Origin: Sipunculus nudus
Lineage: Eukaryota; Annelida; Sipuncula; Golfingiida; Sipunculidae
Direction: 5' to 3'
NCBI GenBank assembly: GCA_026874595.1
Contig: CM049314.1
Location: forward strand, 37,801,229-37,865,228
DNA length: 64,000 bases
Both the position numbers and the translations under genes were made by a program. The notes below the pieces were generated by a model. The model had not been told where the DNA came from and did no database searches. It saw only the letters and a program-made list of their open reading frames with translations. This document shows, one piece after another, positions 49,798-59,623 of the stretch; positions within the stretch are counted from its first letter, which is position 1; every line of letters starts with the position of its first letter.

Positions 49798-50046
49798 GTA
49801 AGTCCAGCATAGATAACCTGCTCGAGTCTAGTATCATAATAGTATTAATAATAATAAATGTATCTATGTTGTATATACGTATGTGTTTAACTTGAGACAG
49901 GTTTATAAACTATTTATGTTAACCATGTACTTTATTTGTCTTGGCCTGAAAGCTCGTTCTGTAACCCTGCATGGTTGGCGTGCTGTGTCACGGCCAACAG
50001 AGGGCATAACAGTCCTTAGCGCATACGAGTTACTGTTCGATTCTAA

Positions 50047-50190
50047 TGGAATCTAGACTGGTCCTGCTGGCTATTTTCGTTTCCAATATGGAAACTTTGG
50101 CGACGGACGAGCTGAACTATTCAATCAAGTTCCCTCCTTCGAACTTGTTACGTGAGGACTCACCAAGTTCTCTCTGTCATATTTTTAGGT
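50047..50190 (+). CDS. Candidate first exon with signal peptide, unassigned
   Basis: ATG at 50047 opens MESRLVLLAIFVSNMETLAT, a plausible signal peptide, followed by DELNYSIKFPPSNLLREDSP. At the end ATTTTTAG|GTAGGG is a donor; unspliced reading hits TAG at 50191. Upstream is unusually GC-rich for the region. I see no matching second exon in the next 1 kb. Either a short secreted protein or the first exon of a larger gene; the preceding candidate exon is 250 bp upstream on the same strand but ATG context suggests separate transcription. Confidence 0.4.
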
Positions 50191-50764
50191 AGGGATTGTA
50201 TTTTCTTGAAACTAAACTAGTAAAGCATTAGAGAAATAGTACATGTCAAGTATAGTAGAAATGTTCATTCAAGAATAGTACATGTGAAGCATTGAAGAAA
50301 TGGTAATTCTTTTCGTATTATTTTTCATTCTTATGGTATATATTTATTCGCTGTGAAAATTAGACCAACCTCCTTTTAAAATGCGTCATATAGACGGATA
50401 CACACAAGGACCGAGTAACTACGTATGGTTGTCATGTGCTAATAGTATTTAGAATATTTTGAACAATGTAATAGTTTTAAAATGTAAAACTCTGGAGGTA
50501 TCATTTTCTCTGCTAAATTGTAACACGTCGGTAGATGACGAGGCCCCTATTCTCAGGAGACACCTGATACGAGATAGTATACCTTATATCACCGTGTATT
50601 ACCTTATACGTTGAATACCTATTGTGTAAGGTTAAATTCTAAATTTACTGATACGGTTAGAGTGGTAGTATTCTTTACATATTATTCATATTTACTGCAT
50701 AGATGTTATTTTAATTTCGATTAGATTATGGTTAACGCACAATGTTTTCTTAGAAAACACTATG

Positions 50765-50778
50765 CTGCCATCTGGCGG
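50765..50778 (-). promoter_or_regulatory. CTCF-like consensus motif
   Basis: Minus strand CCGCCAGATGGCAG, a full match to the CTCF core. It lies in a short segment (CTGCCATCTGGCGGCTGAC) that is repeated at 50939. Confidence 0.35.
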
Positions 50779-50820
50779 CTGACCTGGAGATTAATATGAC
50801 CTAGCATGTAAAGGTATTTC

Positions 50821-50909
50821 TAGACTGGTACCCTGCTCTATTAAGGCCCTCAGCCAAGCATAGATTTGCCTAGAGCAGCGGTGCCATAATAGAGCGGGGT
50901 ACCAGTCTA
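50821..50909. mobile_element. 89-bp MITE with 23-bp inverted repeats and 9-bp target duplication
   Basis: Left arm 50821-50843 begins TAGACTGGTACC; right arm 50887-50909 ends GGTACCAGTCTA; 22 of 23 positions pair. AGGTATTTC stands directly on both sides (50812-50820 and 50910-50918), a perfect 9-bp target-site duplication. Nine-bp duplications are typical of Mutator-like elements, so a MULE-derived MITE is likely. The near-perfect arms suggest recent insertion. Confidence 0.9.
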
Positions 50910-50938
50910 AGGTATTTCCTGAAAGAAAACACATAATG

Positions 50939-50952
50939 CTGCCATCTGGCGG
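50939..50952 (-). promoter_or_regulatory. CTCF-like consensus motif, second copy
   Basis: Same motif and orientation as 50765, on the other side of the 89-bp element. The surrounding GAAAACAC..TGCTGCCATCTGGCGGC is duplicated with it. Confidence 0.35.
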
Positions 50953-51144
50953 CTGACTTGAATACTAAGATTTGGCACGTACCAGATTTTTTAACCGTTA
51001 TATTACTGAAGGGTGATATATGTTATTAAGTGTTTCAATTTGCTAGATAACATATTTATAGAGAAAAAAGAAATGGCTAGTCTATATTGATATTAAAAGG
51101 TGAAATGAAGCCAAAGGAAAGGTTTATGAAATTGGTTACAAATA

Positions 51145-51196
51145 CAGTGGCGGATCCAGAAATGTGAGTATAGGGGGGGGGGCACTAATACTGGGT
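51145..51196. mobile_element. One-ended GCGGATC-family remnant
   Basis: CAGTGGCGGATCCAGAAATG plus a G run; no right terminus found nearby. Confidence 0.5.
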
Positions 51197-51892
51197 AAGC
51201 GGTTGATGGGTATTAAAAGAAATAAGTTATTAAATTGTGATGTTAATTTTTGTTATATTTTTATTAATATTGTATTATTATAACACGTTATATATTTTCA
51301 GCCTATGAAGAATATGAAGACATATATATTTGTTTCTTTTTTACTTTCATCTGTAAGAACGAAATCTAGAGCGATTGTGATTTCAAAAAAGTGAAATACA
51401 GGTACACGGGAGGGTCAGGGACGGTGTATTCATCTCTAACATTTTTTTAAAGCAATGTAAAAGAGGACATTTTGAGGCACCTTTTACAAAAAATGTGAGG
51501 ATTTTCTGTTCCACCACTACTATTCTCCTAAATGCATATCTTTTCATATAAGTTACATTGTCAAACTTTAAGGGGTTGGGATTCACGTGTGGCTGGCTTT
51601 AATATTTATATTTCTTTTCAACGTAAGGATTTCGTCTGGAAATTCAATCTTTTGTATCATATTGGTCTACATGGTGAAAACGAACATCGATGTTTATAAC
51701 TTGCAAAATATCATCGTTTAAATGTAATCCTCGTGATAAAATAATGTATATGTTCCGAGTATCACCCGAGGAGCCGTGTGGTTTCACGGTCGACCCCGAC
51801 CCAGGCTGCGCGCTATGTAGGCAAGTGGGTAAGTCGTGCGTTACTCACAGACGTGAGCGATTTGGGGTGGGGGAGGGGATCTTCGGTGGAAT

Positions 51893-52144
51893 ATAAATAT
51901 AAACTTATTTATTTTACATGGAAATAGTTAAACAAATAGTTATTAAACTAATCAAGGCACTCTCCATGGCTCGGGTGACGGCTTTCGGTAGTCTGTAAGG
52001 GTGGAGGAGACCGGAGTACCAGAAGAAAACCACCGGCCTTGGACGGGCAACTACAACCCACTCTCATAGGCACATTGGGGATCGAACCCGGGTCGCTAGC
52101 GTAGAGAGCCGAGCGTTTTACCCCTGGACTGCCCTCGACTGTTT
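51893..52144 (-). mobile_element. tRNA-derived SINE
   Basis: On the minus strand from about 52139: GGGCAGTCCAGGGGTAAAAC (A-box region), ACCCGGGTTCGATCCCC (B box and T arm), then a body with GGTGGTTTTCTTCTGGTACT and CCGGTCTCCTCCACC, a phrase I recall from SINE central domains of several invertebrates. It interrupts sequence that is continuous in unit A (about 29478), so it inserted after the duplication. Confidence 0.75.
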
Positions 52145-52979
52145 TGACCCAGCATTGTGTAATAAGGAAAAGACTGCCTCTCTCAGTATATACAGTAATA
52201 TTTGGGTGCTATCTTAATTAGTGAAGCTGTTCATTTATATCCTGACCTTATGAACTGTATATTAATAAAGTGTGGATTGCTTAATATATCAATGACTAGG
52301 GAATAAAAAATATATCTGAAAAAAAAAAAATGAAAAATCAATTATGAATAACTGGGAAAAGAAATAGGTAAAATGAAAGATGTTACAGCTCTTCGTCGAA
52401 CCACTGTATTCACATCTTTCACTAGCATGTATAATTTAAAATGGACCGAATGTCTATGCATAATGCAGCATGACTCCAATTGACAATTAAAATAATAATA
52501 GACAGAAACGGTAAATAATGAGCTGGCTTGTGTTAGCTTACTTGTAAAAAGAGTAACAAAAGCTTCACGAAACAAACAAACAATATTTTCAATATTCTGA
52601 TGTTTCCAATATGACTTCAATGTCAGAGTTGGAATAAAAAAGATATTGAAGAAAGTGTATTTAGATAAGTTGCCTAAAGTGTAAACTCAAACGGATTTGA
52701 TAGAACTTAACATATTACTCGCTCTGTTGTTGAAACTGGTTCGAGACATATATTTGTATATAATGCAATATAAGAACGATATTAAAAGAGTGTGAAGAAA
52801 CAACGTGGAATTTGATGTATTTAATATTTTTTTCCACTAGAAATTATAAGTACATGTATTGTAATAATGAAGAATGAACTTAGTTATAAGGTGGTTCGGC
52901 GGAGCTTAAATAAACAAGAACGTCTCGTTTTATGGGCTGAACAGGACAGTATTAATCTTACACAAGGCGACACTGATAA

Positions 52980-53202
52980 CATGATTTTATTCACAGGGGA
53001 AACAAATCGTTGCTTGGTTTCACACAAATTATGACCCCGGTCATTATAAATACCATCAGTTATGAAGACTTTGTAGTTTTCCTGTCTGATAAGCGGACTT
53101 TGTGGCCGTAAATGATTCTGGGCGTGGAAAACCTGTGGTTGCCGATAATTACAAGCAGCTAGTATTCTCACAATTTACAGAGAGAGAGAGAGAGAGAGAG
53201 AG
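52980..53202 (+). repeat. TATA-module repeat with terminal (GA)n
   Basis: GGTTTCACACAAATTATGAC, TCATTATAAATACCATCAGT, GCGGACTTTGTGGCCG, AACCTGTGG, then GA run 53178-53202. Unit B counterpart of 30690. Confidence 0.78.
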
Positions 53203-54040
53203 CACTTGTTTTTATTTTTTTGTCGAGGTATATTTTTAACCGGATATCTGCAGGCATATGTGTCGGTGATAACTATACTGAAAAACTGAACAAATTTAAT
53301 TGTTAATAGATTCCTAAAATCACACAAAAACAATGGCTTAATATCTGCAAAATACATAAAAATGAAAAGTTTATGAATTAAGGTTATCCTTAATTCATTA
53401 GTACTGTTGAAATATTATATATTTTTAAATATCATTCAGGACCAAATGTAAATTCGAGCGTGGCTAACCAATTATGTATTTTAGAATTCAAATTTTCTTG
53501 ACCTATATTTTGTGAGGTAAATGTAAAGGGATTTTCATAAGAAACGAAAACTAAGGGATATGATATATAACATCAAACTACTCTTTATACTTCTATCAAT
53601 GAAACATCTATGAAAATCTGAATGCTCCGCATCCTATTCCTGTCCGCAAATGTAAGTATCATCACTGACCAGGTCTTCAAGGTAAACATACCGGTGTATG
53701 CCACGAGCACAGCGCCACAAAATAAATGTGAAAATATTTGTACATATCTTATCAAGACAGTATCCCACTAGAACTCTTATATTTCATTTAAAATTATAGT
53801 ATAAGAAACATGCAAAAGTTCCTCTTCTCATTCACCCAACCCCGATAAAAAGCTCAGTTACTGGGATTTATCAGCTAGTTATTAATAAGTATACCAAGGT
53901 ATGCCATATAATCCACGTTTTTCGGCAACATGCGCTGAATATAAGTTTAGTTGGCAATGTATACCTCCCATCAGCAGTATCATCTTCATTTTCGGTGATA
54001 TTTAGCCTTTAAAACTATTAAGTTTTGCAGTGTCTTTTCG
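53203..54040. other. Unit B sequence, no gene recognised
   Basis: 53203-53270 and 53998-54035 match 30960-31075 of unit A; the intervening 0.7 kb is specific to unit B and holds nothing I recognise. Confidence 0.4.
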
Positions 54041-54845
54041 CACAAATATTCAAAATATGGAAACACTTAAATTATTCTGTTACATTCTCTAGTAAACAAC
54101 TTTAAGAAATAACTGCTCAATTTATATGCTCAAGCCTGCTGAGGGAAATGCCAATAAAAAGAGTCCTGGATTCAAGATACATAGCAACGTATAACATTAC
54201 ATAAAATAAATATGAATTGCCAAGGAAGATCACAAGAGATACAAAAGTTTAGTTATAACAATACAGACTGGCTGTTTAAATGAAAAAATAGAAGAAAATA
54301 ACCAATGTTCTTTTTGTAAAGCGGAAGAGGTGAATTTGGAAAATTTCTTATTCAAATTTGAAAGTAGCAAAACATTTTGGCATGAAGTAAAAACATAAAA
54401 CAGTTTCTTTTAATTCAAGATGGACGGATTGTATTGAGAATGTTATTTTGGGAATAATAAGAGAAAATAATTAATGAAAACCAAAACTTGAAAACATTGC
54501 ATTATGTTGGGCAAAATATCTGTATGATTGTAGATATAGTAATGTTAATCCAACTGTTCAAAGCTTTTTCACAGAATGAAAATGTAGTATGATATTGAGG
54601 GAGAAATAACAGAATAATACATGGAAGTGTGACATAATTTCAAGAAATCTGGAAATACTGAACCTTTGACTTGATTCAACATCGATCGGCTTTAATGAAT
54701 TATATTTTCGTGCTCGATACAAGTTCATACATATGAACATGCTTTTACTTGATTATGTCTAACACTGAGTTACGTTTGTTATTTGTTCTGTGTATTTGTA
54801 TCTTGACATTGTTTTTATATGCTTATTTTGTATAATAAAAGAAAG
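54041..54845 (+). mobile_element. 3' fragment of the L1/Tx1-type LINE
   Basis: Matches 35875-36745 of unit A (ATTCAAAATATGGAAA, AAGCCTGCTGAG, CAATGTTCTTTTTGTA, TTCATACATATGAACATGCT). It joins left flanking sequence that in unit A lies about 4.8 kb away from the equivalent LINE position, so the 5' part was deleted here. All frames are broken. Confidence 0.8.
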
Positions 54846-55219
54846 TTGAGGTATGATGTATCAGTTTGATTGTTTTTCGATGTGTATAGAGCCCCAACAC
54901 ACTCTCTTATACACACACCTTTAAGAATGCATAAACTGAGTGAACATGGATAATAAGTAGTGTTGGCGATCACATTACGCTTTATGAACCATATCAACGG
55001 CATACAGCGAGAGAGTTTACTAATAACATTTCCCTCATCACCAAAATTCTTATTTTCCCTACAAGAAACAGAATAAAAAACAGGAAATTTCAAAAGACCA
55101 CGTATACTTAGTTGTTCATATTTTTTTTCTGGTAGATTGGTCAGATTCTACATTCTTTATAGAAGGGCTGAACCAGTAATTAATTTTTATTAATTACTCG
55201 TATTAATCCTGTGCAAAAC

Positions 55220-55400
55220 GACATTTGCATGATAGGACTCTATTCACCCGTAACGATACTGGTTTCACGTAAATTATGATCTCGCGTAAATTAAGAATTA
55301 TAAATACCATCACCTGTGAACAAAACGGAACCTGTGGTCGATAAGGTGGACAAGGCAAAGCCGGTGGTAGCCTAATGACAGCACTATATCCGTCAGTGCA
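55220..55400 (+). repeat. TATA-module repeat
   Basis: GGACTCTATTCACCCGTAAC, GTTTCACGTAAATTATGATC, ATTATAAATACCATCACC, ACGGAACCTGTGGTCG, AGCCGGTGGTAGCCT. Confidence 0.72.
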
Positions 55401-55756
55401 AAATGTAGGTGTGACAACAGCAGTTGCAAATTACACAGCAGTGTATTGTCCTTACTCGATAGTCGCAACAGCAGTGGGGTTACCTTTTATGATGAGGCAT
55501 ATGCCTAATGTTTAAACCTGTAGTTAAGGTAAAAGGTCAACAAAAGAATTTTTGTCGTTTCAATGTTAGGGTCACACTTATTATATGAATTTCCATTAAT
55601 TTCCTGAGGTTCGGACACTGTATTGCGCAGCTTATTTAAAAATTTATAAATCAAACACGGTGTGACAATTTGATTTCAGCATTCTATTCACTCGGAATTT
55701 AAATCGTTTTCTTTTTATAAGAGGTAACCGCCTCCATTTTTTATGCTAGCTTAATT

Positions 55757-55759
55757 GAA

Positions 55760-55819
<60 letters not shown>
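55757..55819. repeat. (TA)n microsatellite
   Basis: About 30 TA units directly before the shared intron block. Confidence 0.94.
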
Positions 55820-55821
<2 letters not shown>

Positions 55822-56040
55822 GCATGCAGAATTCCATTCCAGTTGCGGACTTCGTGACAGGGGACTGAGAAAAGTATCACACTCTTCCTCCTATTTTATC
55901 GTGGCCTTAACCAGGCCCGGTCACTACTGCACCTGCAATCGTCCACATTGCTAGATAATATCATCGAGGAACCCCTGAAAAGCGCATTCGTTTGCGAGTG
56001 CAATACCGCCGTTGAGCACGACCCTGCCTCGAAGCCTGCA
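55820..56040 (+). repeat. Intron block shared with 21.2 and 47.5 kb
   Basis: TGCATGCAGAATTCCATTCC, TTGCGGACTTCGTGACAGGG, ATCGAGGAACCCCTGAAAAG, GCGCATTCGTTTGCGAGTG. Followed directly by a tRNA-like head on the minus strand. Confidence 0.55.
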
Positions 56041-56118
56041 AAGCGCTCAGCTTGGATTCGAACTCACGATCTCCCGAATTTTAGTCTCTTTCTCTACCCC
56101 TGAGCAACGGAAGCCGTT
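56040..56118 (-). mobile_element. tRNA-like head of a SINE
   Basis: Minus strand: GTTGCTCAGGGGTAGAGAAA (A-box region) and GTGAGTTCGAATCC (B box) about 40 nt apart. The acceptor stem does not pair well, so a SINE remnant, not a working tRNA gene. Confidence 0.55.
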
Positions 56119-56514
56119 GTTTGGTCCACATAAATTACGACCTCAGTTATCCTAAATCAATTAGTTATTAAAACATTATTAATGATTTCTTGTTTGTAAA
56201 GCGGACTTGTAGTTCCTAATGGGTTTAGCTTTTGACAGGTTGTGGCTAACCTAGATGACAAGCGCATAGTGTTGCAGCAAAAACGCGTGAGAGAGAGAGA
56301 ATGGTAACGATTCTGGTTTCACGCAAATTATGACCACATTAAATATAGATACCAACACCTTTGAACTACCTATCGGATGACTCTTTCCAAAGCGGAACCT
56401 GTGGTCACTAAGGTTGATAAGGGCAACCCAGTGGTGGCTTTAGATGAATGAGTATAGGTACATTTAACAACAGAACAGCAAAGGAGACCACTCACAGGTG
56501 TAACATCAGTTAAA

Positions 56515-56557
<43 letters not shown>
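56105..56557 (+). repeat. Two adjacent TATA-module repeats with (GA)n
   Basis: First copy 56118-56290 (ACCTCAGTTATCCTAAATCA, GCGGACTTGTAG, TAGATGACAAGCGCATAGTG); second 56305-56515 (GGTTTCACGCAAATTATGAC, CGGAACCTGTGGTCACTAAG, CCCAGTGGTGGCTTTAGATG, AACAGCAAAGGAGACCACT); then GA run 56518-56557. Confidence 0.72.
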
Positions 56558-56558
<1 letters not shown>

Positions 56559-56864
56559 ATGAATATATCCACCAGGTCAAATGTTAGTGTGACATACTAC
56601 AGCAGTTGCAAACTACATGGCAGTGATACCGTTCTTACATGATCGATGGAGTTACTTTCTATGATGAGAATCTCCAGAGACATCTGTCTAATGTTTAAAC
56701 CCACAGTTATGGTAAAGGGTCAACAAAAAGATATTCTGACGTTTTAATATTAGGACCACACCCATTACTTGAATTTCCAGTAGTTGGCTCAATTAATTAA
56801 AAAAGCTATAAATTATACTCGAGGCGACATTTTGATATCATGATTCTAATCACTTGAAAATAAT

Positions 56865-57026
56865 TATTTTTGGCGAACACAAATTATAACCTTAGTAATT
56901 TAAATACAATAAGTCACTAAAACAATATTAATGATGTCTCGTATGTTAAGCGGGCTTTGTGGTTGTCAAAGGGTTCGGCCGTAAACCCGTTTGAAGCTGA
57001 CCTAGATGACAAGCGCATAGTGTACC

Positions 57027-57058
<32 letters not shown>
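56865..57058 (+). repeat. TATA-module repeat with (GA)n
   Basis: ACACAAATTATAACCTTAGT, AATACAATAAGTCACTAAAA, GCGGGCTTTGTGGTTG, CTAGATGACAAGCGCATAGT, GA run 57028-57058. Closest to the copy at 56118, so these two arose locally. Confidence 0.7.
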
Positions 57059-57060
<2 letters not shown>

Positions 57061-57639
57061 CCGCATTGAGTTAAGCTTTACTTTATGCCTGTGCTGGATC
57101 ACTTGCAACTCACAGAATTAGAGGCAGGAAAATTTGATAGCAGATAAGGGCACCCTGTGATCTAGCTGCCCCTTGTGTGCATACTATAGAACAAATTGGA
57201 CAGTTTTATTTTGCCTTATTCTTAAACTAGGAGTAAGCCTGTATACGGAAGATGCTGGAAGTCGTCTAGCATCAGCACACATGCAATGCCGGTTTCACAC
57301 CAAGGCGTGAGGTTTCTTATCAGATTTTGCAAGTAACATCAGGCCTGCCATGAACTAGGGGTGGGCACTCATAATTTTTTTGGGTGCATTGGACTCATTC
57401 CCATTGACCCGAGACTGAGCTGAAAGAATCGAGATTTCCATTATGCCATATGGCGGCAAGGGACTGACCGAAAGTGATCTAAATTCAAAGGTTTTCTTTT
57501 TAACAGGTCACTACTAGACAGGCGGTCTTTTAGACAGGTGTTAGCAAAGCATAAGTTCGCCTTTACCTTTATTAAAGTTTGAACAGAACGTGCATTTGGA
57601 TCAAAGACTTTTTCACCAGTAAAAGCGAATCTTTGACTG

Positions 57640-57765
57640 GTTTAAATATCATTAGCATTATTTATTATAAATACAATCAGTTAAGAACAAACTCTTGTAA
57701 ACGGAATGTGTGTTCGATAATGGGCTTCGGCACTAGTATCCAGGAGGAACCAGGCATAGATGACA
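57640..57765 (+). repeat. TATA-module repeat, partial
   Basis: TTTATTATAAATACAATCAG, TTGTAAACGGAATGTGTG, TCGATAATGGGCTTCGGC. Confidence 0.5.
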
Positions 57766-58460
57766 ACTGGAAATATTACATCACTAAACAAGTGACCCAT
57801 GGGCTATGACACCTAGCTGACCAACATGCCATTATAGCCTAACAATTACAACAAGAATTTCCTCATCTGAAAGCCATATTCAGGTAACTTCATATGTAAT
57901 ATAACCCGTTACACCACAGTCAACTTGATTCTTCCCTGTGATGGGAATTTATGATCTGTGATGGATCTATCGATTTTTGTGACACAATGCAATATTTCGC
58001 GTCCACAATAAATCCTTAAGATTATGAACTGTAATTTGGCTGATTTGACATTGCATATTAAGATCAAGGTCTATAGATTTTTTAAACTCTTCTAGGAATA
58101 TGGCCAAAGCAACGGGCGTTTCAAATTTGAAGAAATATGCCGTGCTTCAAAAGTTTTATAGATCACATTAATCCTAAAATTCGGCAGTTTGACATTGACT
58201 CATATCTTTTTATAACCTCGGAAAATTCATAGTTTAATGACCCTAGCCTTTACGCATACGGTTTTTGTACCGCTTAAGGAGTGAAAGACTGCCGGACGGC
58301 CGGACGAGGGATAAAGAGTGATCAGGGCGAGAGATCACTCACTCGTGTTAAATCACAACCTAGAAAAGAAAAAGAGAGAAAAAATCAAATAGTGTATATT
58401 TCCATGAACGTAAAATATTACTTTGACATTCACCATGTCCTCCAGGTGCTGTGATTAGGA
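57766..58460. other. No gene recognised
   Basis: Unit B-specific stretch. 58320-58370 (GAGAGATCACTCACTCGTGT, AAATCACAAC) resembles the downstream arm of the TATA module. Nothing else. Confidence 0.35.
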
Positions 58461-58499
58461 TTTGACAAAATTATCTGCAAATATAAAAAATTTATCCAT

Positions 58500-58900
58500 C
58501 ATACCTGATAAAGGAAAGACCAGTAAAAGAACTCTTTGGTCAAATTTTAGGGGCCTGCTTTACACTACTTACGGTAAACGTGCTATTTCATATACAGCAC
58601 CAACAGTCCGGAAAGGACTGCCCACAGACATTAAGACAGCTAACTCTATTGTCTTTTTTTTGAAAAAAAACTTTAAAACCTTATATTTTAAGCGAGTGTT
58701 TAGATAGTTTTATATGCATCTATTTTATTGTCATTCTCTTTATATTCCCTGGGTGGATGTTTTAAATGCCCTGTATCTTGCATGCAATATAATAATTTAT
58801 CATGGTTTTATAGTTCATTTTATGTGTGTAGTCTTGATATGTAAACCGCTGTCGAGTATTGCATCATATGGATGGGCGGTCTTAATAATCTTATAAAGTG
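58500..58900 (+). mobile_element. 3' end of a CR1/Jockey-like LINE, unit B copy
   Basis: Frame from 58462 encodes YGKRAISYTAPTVRKGLPTD then IKTANSIVFFLKKNFKTLYF, the C-terminal signature of many LINE ORF2 proteins. Longer than its partner at 37690. The tail GATGGGCGGTC is shared. Confidence 0.7.
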
Positions 58901-59479
58901 ACGTCTGCATATTTACACCGGTGAGATGTTTACACGTTTGTTTTACTTCTAAATACTGTGGTTAGCTTACACTCGCCGGGTTAAATGTTCGCAATAATTA
59001 CGTTTCTGGTGTTTAAGGATGCTTCTGTTCTTCCACCTACGAAAAGGTAGCCACGTGATCATTATATGGAGTCCAACCACTATTTGTGCTAAAGGTATAA
59101 AAAATGTTATATAAACTGTGGATGAAATGATGTTGTTTAAAATTATAAAACAGATTTTGTATGTCTGAATATGGAAAGGAGGTGCATTGATAATTGCGAT
59201 CAGTCTCGATATATAACTGTCTGCATGCCGCAAGCAAAGCGGGGGGGGGGGGGGGGGGGTGGTCACTGGAAATTACATGGTAGAAACAGGACGAATCAGA
59301 CAGCCGGAACTGCATCCTTGTGTTTGTGGTCAATAAACATTATCATTTGATATGGACAGATTTGACTGAAAATGGTGGAGCTAGATACAGAAATGTAAAT
59401 GATTGACATATGTTAATGTAAAAGTAAAGCGTCGTTAGGTTAAAAGACTGAAAGGCAGGTTTGTTTTAGGGATGCTACT

Positions 59480-59568
59480 TAAGGCTCAGCGCACAGGCCC
59501 CTGCAGCACTTCTACCTAAACAGCAAGAAGCTTCACTACTAGCACCGGCAAGCAATACAACAAACATA
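59480..59568 (+). promoter_or_regulatory. Putative core promoter and 5' UTR of family copy 3
   Basis: GCTACTTAAGGCTCAGCGCA with nearly the same 5' UTR as copy 2. Compared with copy 2 the TATA-like ACTAAAGG reads ACTTAAGG. Confidence 0.35.
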
Positions 59569-59623
59569 ATGAGAGCTCTCACTGGAGGCGCATTCCTGAT
59601 GGTCCTTTTGGTCTTCAGTCTGG
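59569..59623 (+). CDS. Family copy 3, exon 1 (signal peptide)
   Basis: 55 nt ending in phase 1 at G|GTAAAT. Intact and nearly identical to copy 2, including the intron start GTAAATAATAATATTTCTT. Confidence 0.78.

Noticed and set aside
56040-56118. Possible tRNA gene on the minus strand
   Set aside because: B box and D-arm-like sequence only; arms do not close into a cloverleaf.
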